Of a stretch of DNA of 64,000 nucleotides, positions 1 to 10,973 are shown piece by piece. The stretch is from Pestalotiopsis fici W106-1 (Eukaryota > Ascomycota > Sordariomycetes > Amphisphaeriales > Sporocadaceae), in the NCBI RefSeq assembly GCF_000516985.1, contig NW_006917099.1:124001-188000 (forward strand), written 5' to 3'. The notes beneath the pieces are model-generated. The model was not told the DNA's origin and made no database searches. It saw only the letters and a list, made by a program, of their open reading frames with translations. Numbering within the stretch: the first letter of the stretch is position 1; each line of letters opens with the position of its first letter. The position numbers were made by a program, and so were the translations under genes.

Positions 1-3000
1 GAACAGTGATCCGCCCAGCCCAATGGTGCCGCCAGGTGTCGACACTCTGGTCGGGTTGAACTTTTGCGCAGTGAGCTGGCTCATTGGGTTCAGCGGCAAA
101 ATGTTGGGACAGGCGAGAAGAAACCCCACGGAAACGACTAGAAACTCGGAATCTAGCAGCTTGTCGAAAACCTCTCTCCGGCTCTTGAGACCGTTGCACT
201 TGCGCAAATATTCCACATTGTCGGGGAGATAAGCAGCAGTCGGACGCGTTGTTGCCATATGCCTCTCCAGGGACTGCTGGATCATGGGATGGTCCAGGAC
301 AGCTGGGAGTCGAATCTTACGGACGCAGGTTTGGAACGCTTCCAAGGCCCCGATGGAGTTCTCCGTCATATGTATCCGGTCTACTAGGTCCATCTGGCTG
401 ATAATATGAGGATTGAAGTGCACAGTCAGGCCTGCGATGAGTCAGTCTTGAAAGATATACGAAATCCTCGGGTGGTGGTGTTGTTGAGAGAGACTCCTTA
501 GCAATACAATCAATAGAAAAAAAGATTACTCGCCTAGAATTGACGGATTCAGGACAACTTCCGGGATCCCAAGAGCAGTGAGCTTTTCACAGAGCATTCG
601 TATGCGACAAGTGATGGCAATATCTACTTCTCGTTTTCCACAATCCAGTATGACAGCCTGGTCTCCAGCCTAGAAAGAAGAAAGGTAAGTATGTCGGAAA
701 AGACTGTGTTGGAAAATGACGGATATACTTGTCGGTATACTACCTGCGGACGAGACTTGCCGTCTCCTTTGACGGTCTTCAGAATTGCCCCCGACTCCCC
801 AGGTGGGAGGTCGAGATCCAGCCTCGGTTCGTAGCTGGATTGACCGTCGACAAGTCTCTTCACATCCAAGATAAACCCTTCGACCCGAAGAGTGAGATCC
901 ACAGCACTCTTGTACGTTGTTGGTTTGAACCGTACTTTGTCCCCTGGCCGAAGCTGGCCCAGTCGCCAAAGATCAGACGAAATGACGGTAGTCGAACAAA
1001 TCAAGCCGCCGAGGTTGGGACTATCTTTCGAGAAGACTATGGGAGAGTCTCCGCCCCAGTTCATGCCGCCGACAGGATACCCATAATCAAAGCAGTTGGA
1101 TGGGTGAGCTCCCCCGGCACCTCCATCTTTGCGGCTCCATTCCGGTTTCTGTCCTACCAGGCGAACTCCAGTCCGGTTCGAGTTGTGTCCGACTTCCCAC
1201 AGCGTCGTGTATAGCATGTTTCGGTCGGCCGAGGTCATGAAAGTGTCGTCATCGTGGGGCCCGTGAAGACAGTAGACTTCAGATATGTTGAAGTTTGGGA
1301 TACAAGCCTCTGGTAGAGTGTAGTCAGAGGCTACGGACGCTCAATGTTCTGTTTCCGGTGACAGAGTGAAGTGATCCCCTGTTTGTAGTTGCCTTCCCTG
1401 CATTCCACCAAGGCTCAGATTAGGGGTTGTCGACTTAGACCCGAGGTATGCGGCCACATTGGGGAACCCGCCTTTGATGGCAAGGTAACTACGGCAACCA
1501 CCGTTTTCCATGGACCCGACCTGAAGTGTTTCTCCAGCTTTGACGACAATCCTTGACCACATTGGTGAATCTTTTCCAGCCACCTCCACATTCACGGGAG
1601 CGCCGCATACAGAAATGACCGCCGGGCTGAAGAAGAAAAGTTCTGGTCCAGATAGTGTCATCTCTAGACATTCTGTTCCTGGTGAGTTTCCAACCAGGAT
1701 ATTTGCGACCCTAGAACTGATATTGTCCATGGGCCCACTGCTGGGTATGCCGTGTCCGAGATTGACACGACCGGGAAAATCCTGTACCGTTGTGAAAGAT
1801 CCGGGCTTGATAACATCAAATCCACAGGGGGCGTAGGCGAAAGTTTCGCGAGTATAGTTTGTCAAAGTCTCTCCCTTCTGAAACCCATCCGAAGCAATTA
1901 TTGCCTGGAGATACTGTAGATTGGTCGTGGGGCCCTGAAGGACACAATCCACCAGAACGTTGAGCATCTTTTGCATGGATGTCTCGCGATCTTGACTGTG
2001 TACCATGATCTTGGCTACGAGGGGATCATAGTGTGGGGAAATCTGCTGGCCGGTCTTGACCCAAGTGTCTACTCGGACACCCTCTCCCTGTGGCCATTGC
2101 ACCGCTTGGAGTAGCCCCGAACTCGGCGCAAACCCCCTATGGGGCACTTCAGCGTACACGCGTGCCTCAATAGCGGCACCCGTTGGGCTGTCTTTTTGTA
2201 GACTCAAGAGATATCCCGTAGGTATACCCAAAGACCCGGACATTTCCCAATCCGCCTGCCATAGCATCAATTGTACAAGATCGACATCGTAGCACATCTC
2301 TGTGATGCCGTGTTCCACCTGTAGCCTTGTGTTCATCTCGAGGAAGAAGAAGTTGCCCGTGATGTCATCTAACAAGAATTCGACGGTCCCGGCGGATTTA
2401 TACTTGAGCTTGGAAGCATAAAGCATGGCGTACTTGGTAAGGCTTTTGCGGATTTCAGGTCTTTGGTGTACATATGGACTTGGGCATTCCTCGATGATCT
2501 GCAATTATCAGCTTGATTCCTTGCCTATTGACTATGTGGAAGGTGGAAGAAATACCTTTTGGTGTCGACGTTGAATACTGCATTCTCTTTCGCCAAAATG
2601 CACAACCTGCTCGCTATTGCCAAAGACTTGGACTTCGACATGTCGGCTGGAGGGAAAGTATTTCTCCAGAAACACCCCAGTGTTTCCAAAGAGCGATTCA
2701 GCGCGGCCCTTGATTTTCGAAAAGGCAGTTTGGATATCCAAATCGGTATTGCACACTTGTAATCCCAGACCACCCCCGCCACCAGTTGCTTTGAGCATGA
2801 CCTAGCACGTACCATTAGACTTCGAACATGACATTCAAGTCAGAAGGGAACATTTCTTTACCGGATATCCAATATCCTCGGCAGCTTGGATAGCTTCTTG
2901 TTCGCTCTGAAGCAACGCAGTTCCGGGTACCACAGGTACGCCTGCAGACACAGCTAGTGCACGAGCACGGTGCTTCTGACCCATCTCAAGGATGGATTCA

Positions 3001-3400
3001 CAGGATGGTCCAATGAATATCAAACCGTTTCTCTGAACCTCTTGTGCGAAGCCGACATCCTCGCTGAGAAAGCCATAGCCAGGAACCACGCCATCGGCAC
3101 CATGGCATTTGCATAATCTAATTAACTCATCTCTATTTCAAGAGTTTAGTCTGTTATCTCTATTGCTCACGCAATATGTAGAGATAGGGAGGCTCACACG
3201 TCGAGATAGCCGCCCACGTTGTCACCGGGGAGCAAGTAGTTTTCATCTGCCAGACTAGCATGTGCAGAGTTGCTATCGGCCTCTGTGTACACGGAGATAC
3301 TCTTTATACCTGCGGCAGAACAAGCCCTGATCAACCTGACGGCAATTTCACCCCGGTTTGCGACGAGCACCTTTCTGAGAGACTTGAATTCGAAGCCCAT
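1..3400 (-). CDS. lamA: LamA-type biotin-dependent carboxylase (urea carboxylase-like), partial, with in-frame TGA
   Basis: Exons read on the minus strand are 3400-3198, 3132-2862, 2801-2556, 2498-744, 669-534 and 431 to beyond base 1. The start at 3400 gives an N-terminus with VLVANRGEIAVR, the biotin carboxylase opening. A glycine-rich ATP-grasp loop (KATGGGGGLG) and EMNTRLQVEHG follow. From about residue 463 there is an AHS2/PxpC (KipA-like) domain, then an AHS1/PxpB (KipI-like) domain ending at the window edge in STPGGTIGLGG. No amidase domain precedes the carboxylase, unlike yeast Dur1,2, and any biotinyl domain lies outside the window. A TGA at 1343-1341 (codon about 626) interrupts an otherwise continuous frame inside AHS2. 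The last intron (533-432) needs a GC donor. In Aspergillus nidulans, lamA and lamB serve 2-pyrrolidinone (lactam) use; a 5-oxoproline or urea substrate is also possible. The family call is firm; functionality is doubtful because of the stop. Confidence 0.8.
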
Positions 3401-3967
3401 GGTACACAAAAATGGAAAGTGAGGACGGCGCCGAGCTGACTTGGACAATGAAGCACTCTTGATGCGGAACAATACGACAGCACACGTATGATAGGACCAT
3501 GAAATGATACCCCACCTTCTTCATGGCGTTCTTCTCGTATAGACGACTCGAGCTATATAGCCTCTTTCGAACGGAAAAGAACGCGTCCGTCGGAAGTCTT
3601 GTTACGTAAATAGTTTCTATCTGGATATATCGCTGGGAGGCGCCAATGGCGCTGTCGTCTTGCAGAGTACAAAGCAGTCAGGTCACTTATCAAACATGAC
3701 TGGCACTTAGTCCCGACGATACCTCTGGATGGCCAAAGCGGCTTGGCTGAGATAAGGAAATGAACCAAGATTAGTGGTTGGCGGCTAGGGCGCACTGCCA
3801 GGTTGCTAGGGCTTGTTCTATGGTTTAGAGTTCCGATTAAAGTGGATTCCATGATGAGGAACACAATCACAGGCCCTTGCAACTAAATCCTTGTAAGTTT
3901 TGCATGATCAATCTTGTGCTTTATAGTCGACGCTGAACAGGCAATCTCGCATGCTTTTCTTGCCGAC
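3401..3967. other. intergenic region between lamA-like gene and its regulator
   Basis: This is the upstream region of the lamA-like gene and the downstream region of the Zn2Cys6 regulator. One GATAAG core occurs near 3750 (gctgagataagg), a possible AreA-type site. The open frame on the minus strand here has no recognisable domain. Nothing else is supported. Confidence 0.5.
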
Positions 3968-5559
3968 CTAGTGAAGCATGAGCTTGATTTGCCTCCTTTC
4001 CACTATATCTCTCCAGTCGATATCAAGACCATTGGGATTCTGTGTCTTTCTCAACTTCAATCTCCATAATTCTTCCAAAACGTCAAGTGCCAATCCGATA
4101 TGCTTGAAACCCCGATGTCCCAGTAAGCCCTTCATTCGAGCCCTGATCGAGGTCATTGACGCCTCATCCGGCGCGTCACCTCCAGCAATGAAGGTTGGGA
4201 AAATCAAACCACCTTCGGCCAACGACTGGTACGGAATCTTCTCAATTGAGTGGACCAATTGCTTGACCAGCCTTGTTATCTCGGGGTTGATTCTTGGTAT
4301 GTCGTGGGGGAAAAGATCCCGACCTTTGCGGTAAAGACATATCAACGCCGTGAGTCTATGACATTCTGCCAGCTCTACAAGATCTTGAGCTTGCCCATCG
4401 GCACACGTCCAGTTTTCTAGGCGAGATTCGATATCGATAAATGGCGGCCACGACTTGTAAGTCACTCCGCTCCCGGTGATATTGCACATGTCATTTTCAT
4501 CTATGTGCAGCACCGTTGTCGCCGAATCCAGTTTGAGGCAACATATCTCCGAAAGTAGCCCCAAGATTGGAGATGCCAAGCCCATGCAAGCGTCCAAAAC
4601 ACGCCCGCTGTCTGGAAGCCAATATTCACCTTTGAGAAGGGGCTCGCATCCCATGGCTACGGCCCCTAGAATGTCATGATATGAGAAGTCGCGAAGGAGC
4701 CATTGGCCGTCGCCGGATGATTTAAAATAGTCAACACCCTGCAGAGTCTTGCCGCCAGGACCGGGAACAGCAACAGATTCAATGATGGTCTTGGCGCCTT
4801 GCAAGTGGCTATACCACTGATTTGTCGGGGACGCAGCGGCGCAGAGTATGAGACAGGAAGCAACATTGGTCTCATGTTTTGAAGAATCTGGAAGCTCTGA
4901 TGCTAGACATTGAAGAGCAGCTGAGCCATGACGAAGTGCTGTTGACTCATAGTCTTCTTGAAACCCACTGAGATGACTTGCCGCCCAGGCTAAAATTGAG
5001 CGGAGAACCGAGGGTGATTCCAGGGCCATTGGCATGAAAACTATGACCATCATTATCATCTGTCCACCCGTTCAACAATGATTCTGCACCTAGACAACTA
5101 ACCGTTGAGGAAAGAGTTGCCGCCCACACTTGTCGTGCACAGCATGCTCAGGACTTGGGTGTAATATTTGAGTAGATATCGCTGGCCTGTATCGCAGGCG
5201 GGCTGTGAATCCATTGCGGGAGCAGGTTTTGCAAGACTGACAATGGAGACCTGGCGCTTCCTGATTGCAGACGAGTCTAATGCCTGTGTGTTTTCAACAC
5301 CTGCACTGGCCTTCTCCTTGGGGGCAAAGGAGACAGGATCCTCTCGCAGGCAAACCAAGTTCAAACGTAAACAGTGGCCGCAGATTGGATAAACCTCATC
5401 GCACTTCTTCTTCCTAAAAAGTAAAGATGGACGTTAGCCGCATTGCCAAACGGTGGAAAGATGGCTACGCCCGCAGCAGAGAGGGGGAGATTGCCTTCGT
5501 CGACAAGTCTGACAACCGGTCCGGAACCTTCTTCTTTTCGTCTTTTCCCCTTCAGTCAT
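3968..5559 (-). CDS. Zn2Cys6 transcription factor with fungal-specific TF domain
   Basis: Exons are 5559-5495, 5413-5103 and 5040-3968, giving 482 residues. The N-terminus is basic and runs into a binuclear zinc cluster of the form C-x2-C-x6-C-x6-C-x2-C-x6-C (GCQTC ... KKKCDE ... ICGHC ... NLVC). The cluster is complete only if intron 1 (5494-5414) uses a GC donor (AAG|GCAATC) with an ordinary TTTAG acceptor. Intron 2 (5102-5041) is GT-AG. The rest fits the fungal-specific TF middle region: a conserved segment around FMPMALESPSVLRSILAWAA and a mostly helical C-terminal half. It lies between the lamA-like gene and the DUR3-like transporter, so it is probably the pathway regulator (inference from position). 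Nuclear location is expected. Its ligand and target motif cannot be read from the sequence. Confidence 0.85.
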
Positions 5560-6283
5560 CTTCACGGATACCAGGAGCGTGCACGCGCGACTCCTGCAGG
5601 CCCCTTGTGGTGGATCAACAACTTCTCTGGGCCTGTAGAATCAACAGTCACGAATACTTGAGCCTGCGCGATCGCCAAACAGTAATGATATGAGAGGTTT
5701 GCTGCAGCTCCGTAAGTAAAAGCATATGGGACTGACTGGTGCCATGATAAGTTGTTGAGGAGATAAGGTTGAGATGCTTATGATTGGTCCAAACTGGGTC
5801 CGCACATAGCTAAGTCCATGTAAGTAAGCAAGCTACGTACAGCTTTTGTGATTGCCTAATCGCCGATAAACCCTCCGAGAGCCGTGGACTGGGAGGTGTG
5901 CAGAACCAACCACTAAAGGCCGGTCCCAGTTATAGGTATTTAGGGCATTTTGGAGGGTCTCGGAGTGCGGGGAAGAAACATTGAAGCTGCCCCCGCCTCC
6001 CCAGATCGGGGAGCATGGGGACATTCAAGGCTTGAAAGGCACTGAAATCACAAAAACTCCACTAAATACGCGGCACTCAAAATCGGGCATCATTCAATCG
6101 CAACAGGTACTGCATTCGCGCTCTAGCATGGCCCGTCCAAATCAATCCCGGCCGTTATTCTCAAATAATGGTGGCAGTTCCAGCTCCATCTGTTCATATA
6201 GTCAAGATCTCAGAGCAATCCTCTCTTGAAAACGAAAGGAAAGCATGAAGAAAGAAGAAGAAAAAAAACCCCGAAGTCCGAAG
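5560..6283. promoter_or_regulatory. upstream region of the Zn2Cys6 regulator
   Basis: This 724-bp gene-free stretch separates the regulator's start from the transporter's stop. A GATAAG core occurs near 5762 (ggagataaggttg), consistent with nitrogen-GATA control but too short to be decisive. The short open frames seen here carry no domain signal. Confidence 0.4.
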
Positions 6284-8589
6284 CTATACAAGTTGTTTCT
6301 TGGATGTTGGCTCCTTCTCCTGCACGATCTCCCTTGATTTGGGTTCGTTGGAGATACCCTCAATAACTCCACATTCATCTTCAGCCTTGATCTTGCCCTT
6401 GATAACAAAGCGAGCAAACTTGGCGATTGAATGTCGACTCTCCCAAATTGGAAGCAAAGTAATGACGCCGGTGGCGAAGAAAGCCCAGATGAAGAGAAAG
6501 ACGACCCAGCCCCTGAGAAAGCCTTTTGAGAAGACTTGGGAAAATGTCAGTTTTTCTAAAGTTTTGCTTTTTGAATTCCCCTTTTTTATAACCAGCCACT
6601 TTATTGGCAGGAGAGAGGGTTATAAATCAAGGAGCACGGGGCAGACGCACGTCAAGCAAAGAGAAGGGGCTCGAACTTACCATAGCTTGAAGCGTACATG
6701 GGAATAGGCCAGATGATGAGGAAGCAAAGAGTCATAGCAATGCTCGCCCAGATAGCGCGGCTTCTAGCACGCAAAAGAATTCGTTCATTCTTTTCCTCGT
6801 GCTCTCGTTCTACCTCGAGCGCGGCCGGAGTAGGAGGAACGTACACAGGATCGTCCTCGGCTAGTTCTCCTATGGGTCGAATTTCCTTGAACTTTTCAAA
6901 GTCATAGTCTTCCGGGCGGATGTACGTGAAGAGAGGCGTAAGTACCAAAGGTGCACACAAAGAGCAGATGTTGCCGGCCACAAGCGGAAGGTTTGTAGAC
7001 AGGGTTTCAATGCTGACGGCGCCCTCGGTTGAGCGTGCAGTCAGCAGCCAGGCGAGAATACCAGCTACCGAGCTGATGACAGGAGACGCAATCACGGCGA
7101 ATCGAGACTGCTTCTTCCACATAATGGTACAGGCCATTGGGACAATGGCCGAGTCGACCAAGATTCCAGACACGGTGATCAAGAAGCTGACTGAAAAACC
7201 GGCATGATTCAAGCCAGTGGCGACGCAAGCGGCAAAAATCGCAAACAGCGGAACAATAATGTTGGAGAATCGAAGGAGTTGCTTTCCCGTGGCCGTTTTG
7301 TTGAAATAGGCGTAATAGAAATTGTAGGTCAACAGGGCCGTTGTCGCAACAGTCTCCGATGACATGGCCGACGTAACGGCCATAAAGACCATGAGAAGAA
7401 CGGCAAAGGCCCCGCCGTTACCCATGACAGACAGTGCAGCGTAAGGCATGGCCAGGCCCGAGCTTATCTCGTAGCTATTCATTCGATTGGGGTACGTTGG
7501 GAAGGAAGGCAAATGTTCAGTCGCTGCCGCGGTCAGTCCAAAGGTTGAGGCCAAAACAAACGGAACCGTGAACCAAGATGTTCCTCCAAGGAGATAGCCC
7601 TTGAGGGTGCTTGCCGGATCAGCGGCAATAGCCTTTTGGAAAAGTTGCGAGTCCACGGCTGCGGCGAACCCCGAGCCCACAAAGATCAGACCGATGTAGC
7701 CGCCCTCCTGACTTCGCATGGTCATGTAGGAGCCTTCGGCGTTTCCTGACACGGGGTGAAGAGCAGAAGCCGTGGTGAGAAGGTCCCACATCCTGTCGCT
7801 GGATCCGATGACGTCGGAAGTTGCGTAGACAATGAAAGCAGACGTGAGCATAACGATGAAGATAATGACGGTGTGTAGCCAGTCAGTCAAGAAAGTGGCC
7901 TTGATACCTCCACATAATGTATATATTACCTGGAATGACCATGTTAGTCTAATCTCCAAAAGCCGTCCTAATCTGGCTTACCACTCCAATTGGAAACAAG
8001 AAATTCAAAGCATCCTGGTTGGCGCCGGTGAGAAGGTTGAAGACGGCGCCTCCTCCAACAAGAAGAGCAACAGTTGTGAGACATTGGAAGAGCAGGGAGT
8101 AGCAAGTTAAAACAATATGTGCAGCAGTCCCATATCGATGCTTGGCAACTTGCAGGAAAGTCTGAGCACCTGGTGCCTTTCGCTTGAGCTCGATAGCTAC
8201 AATCGAGAAGAGGAGGATTTGGACACTGGCGCCGGCACCGTACCAGAAGGGTCCTGATACTCCGTATTGGTAACCGTCTGTCCAGTAGCATAATTAGCGG
8301 CATCCTTTTGTTGGAGAAAAGAAAAAGGACTGGAAAACACTTTACAAGAGGTCGAGGTGAGCAGTGTGGCCGCAATCGTCCACGACGAAACCACGGCAGA
8401 CGCAGTAAGACCAGTCTTGACGCTGTGCTTTGCAGTCATGAACATCTCAGAGTCCTGTTTCTCCGAAAAGTACTTGCTAAGGAACCAAGACAGAGCAGAC
8501 ATGCCAATGGCAAAGGCAGCACCAACACCCACGACAATACCATAGCCCACACCTTGGCCAAACGGCGGTTCGACCTGCACCAATGACAT
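6284..8589 (-). CDS. DUR3-like sodium:solute symporter (urea/polyamine-type permease)
   Basis: Exons are 8589-8346, 8277-7982, 7929-6681 and 6534-6284, giving 679 residues; every junction keeps frame and the total is divisible by three. The N-terminus (PPFGQGVGYGIVVGVGAAFA), the ATLL segment and the YGVSGPFWYGAGASVQ motif match fungal DUR3 urea/proton symporters of the SSS superfamily. About fifteen hydrophobic segments are visible, and the hydrophilic C-terminal tail is short, as in DUR3 (about 690-735 residues). It shares a divergent promoter with the lamB-like gene and sits beside the lamA-like gene. It probably imports the substrate of that pathway (a lactam, pyroglutamate, urea or amine); the substrate is inference. 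An upstream in-frame ATG at 8625 would add 12 residues. Confidence 0.88.
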
Positions 8590-9274
8590 GACAGCGGCGG
8601 CACAAGATCTAGTGGTTTGGTTCACACAGAGCTGTAGAACAATGCTGACTCCTAGACCTAGGTGACAAGCCCCTTATGACGTTGCTCAGTTGCGAGTAAG
8701 TCATCATTCTATTGCAAGGCCTATCTCAAGATATGTTATCTTATCAGATAAATATGTCACCTATATCGCAAGTTCTCCCAACCCCTCAATCCACAGTCAT
8801 CATTAGATTGCCAGATAGTACAACTGCATCAAAAACAGTGGGTCAAGAGCATATCTACAAGCCAGGATCGAAGTTACATCCACCACGATACAACTCGCAT
8901 CTGCCCCTTGACAGTCCCCCCACTTCTTAGGTATACAAAACCATGCAGTGAGCATTCTAAGTTCCCCAAGACTAGAATAGACTAGTCGGGCGCTTGCGGC
9001 GCGGCGATCCTCTGCAGGCCACTATGCTATGTAGATAAGGGCAGTCGGATTGGTCGGCTGTATCGAACTCTTGATCACGTCTCAAGTCCGGATCGGGACC
9101 TCTTTTATTACAGTCGCCGCAAGGAATCATTGTTCGAGGCTATCGTAATGAAAGAAAACCACTCTAAAATTCAACTCTAATTGTCCGTTTCCGCCCAGGT
9201 ATTCCTTTGCAGTTATCTTGCCTTTCATCCTTGACACGTACACATCTGCCACGTCCAAGCACTTGCGAATCAAC
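8590..9274. promoter_or_regulatory. divergent promoter between DUR3-like and lamB-like genes, with GATA sites
   Basis: Both flanking genes start outward from this 685-bp region. At 8736-8752 overlapping TTATC, CTTATC and AGATAA cores form a near-palindrome (TTATCTTATCAGATAA), and a GATAAG lies at 9034-9039. GATA cores of this kind are bound by AreA-type nitrogen regulators. The central TTATCAGAT also equals the reverse complement of ATCWGATAA, the iron-GATA consensus, so the factor cannot be told from sequence. Confidence 0.6.
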
Positions 9275-10179
9275 ATGGCGTCGCGGTTTGTTAGCAAGTA
9301 TGAAATCAATTGCGACATGGGCGAGGGTTTCGGAAAATGGAAAATGGTGAGTTATAACCACTTCCAAGTCAAGGACTGCGTACGTTTGTTAATTCAAAGC
9401 GGTGACAAGGGCCCGGATCATGAGCTAATCAAATATGTCGATGTTGCCAACATTGCTTGCGGCTTTCATGCCGGTGATCCGTCATTGATGATTAAGACCG
9501 TACGCCTTGCAAAGGAGCATGGTGTCAAAGTCGGTGCTCACCCAGGACTGAATGGTACGTTTCGCCAAGGGGCAAGTGGCTCCCTTTCATGCGACCTGTA
9601 TTGACAGTGCAAACAGACCTATTTGGCTTTGGCCGCCGCCAAATGCAGATCGATCCTGCCGACATGTACGCCATGATTCTGTATCAAGTTGGTGCCTTGA
9701 AGGCGATTCTTGACGCTGAAGATGTTCCCTTGAACCACATTAAGCCCCACGGCGAACTGTTTTTCTACATGCAGCGAGACCTCAAGATCTGCAGAGCGGT
9801 GCTGGAGGCTTGCGCAATCTTCAAAGTTCCCGTGTACGGCGCCAAAGGTGCAGATGACGAGAAAGCTATCTGTGACGAACTTGGTATACCCTTTATCGAG
9901 GAGGCGTACGTGGACACAGAATACACAAAAGACAGGAAGCTTGTGCCCATCGCCCTGATCAGGATGGCAAGTCCCGATGAGATATACAAACGCATCATGT
10001 CCATTGGTCTTACAGATTCGACCATTGATCAGCAAGGGGAAACACTAGTGCTTGGATTTGGCAAAGACCCATTTACTGTGTGTATTCATTCCGATATGCC
10101 TACAGCATTGGAAAATGTAAAGGCTTGCCGAAAGGGAATTGACGAGCTTAATGCTCAGAAGTTCCCAAATGCTGCATAG
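9275..10179 (+). CDS. lamB: LamB/YcsF family protein (PxpA-like 5-oxoprolinase/lactamase subunit A)
   Basis: Exons are 9275-9346, 9410-9554 and 9617-10179, giving 259 residues, the usual family length of about 250. Motifs of the LamB/YcsF family are clear: [10 protein letters not shown] near the N-terminus, [25 protein letters not shown] and HIKPHGELF. The first intron has no in-frame stop. The acceptor at 9409 was chosen because it joins WKM to GPDHELI, as in relatives; reading through would insert 21 residues. Bacterial PxpA works with PxpB and PxpC in ATP-dependent opening of 5-oxoproline. Here the PxpB/C-like parts are fused in the neighbouring LamA-like carboxylase. In Aspergillus nidulans the lamB product is needed for 2-pyrrolidinone use. 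It is probably cytosolic, as no signal peptide is seen. Confidence 0.9.
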
Positions 10180-10973
10180 ATGATAATAACCTATTTCATG
10201 AGGCCTGAACAACCCGTGCCGTAGACATGTGCAGAAGAAGAAGAAGAAGAAAGCAAATAAGAATGCCCGCCTCAAGCTTGGCATTTGGAGCCTTTCTTCG
10301 AGGTGAAAACACCAACAATGCCATGCTCTAAATCTGACCCATTTCACATGTCGCGAGTACCGAACGTACTGAAAGACGTTGGACTTTTCCAGCTTTGGCC
10401 TTGTTCCTTCAATCAGTTAGGGCAGCAAGTACTCCGTAGCTCCTTGCTTGCAGGCGGCCAAATGCCGATCCTCAGCCCCGCACCGGTACCTAGCATGTAG
10501 CGCCCGATAAGCTACCGGCACAGCGCCGATACCTTCTATTCCCACTGAATCCCCCCGCCTTGATAGGCGCAACCACACGGTCTCACGCATTGCGCCCTAA
10601 GCGCCTGGCAAGCTGTGACTTGTAACTGAAGCAATTGTTTGGCTATCATGCTGCTTAGATACGCACGGAAAGACAAACGGAGACAAGAATCTCAATTTGG
10701 ACAATGCAGGTTACTCAAACGAGGCATAACATTATGCATTGGTCATTGAATTGAGTCGAATCTGCAGTATGCACTATGGCGGGCGCCTTAAGCGCCCTGC
10801 GCTGCCGCTGTTCTCTCCACAGTATCTGACGCGGAAAGTCGCAAGCATCCGATTAAATGGAAGGCAACTTGCGCTTCATAAGCCAATTTCACTCTTGATT
10901 TCGATCTATACCTTCGAGTTTTGGAACAACTGCAACAAACCTGCTCCTCTAAAAACTGGTTAAAGCAATCAAC
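10180..10973. other. intergenic region upstream of copper amine oxidase
   Basis: This 794-bp stretch has a short GAA trinucleotide run near 10225-10245 just after the lamB-like gene and a GATAAG near 10506. No gene is supported. Confidence 0.5.

Noticed and set aside
3553..3882. Open frame of 109 codons on the minus strand between lamA-like gene and regulator
   Set aside because: No domain, no start context, and composition like non-coding flank.
9347..9409. lamB-like intron 1 read through as coding sequence (no stop inside)
   Set aside because: The spliced join matches family sequence better, and the stretch has standard GTGAGT and AAG ends.
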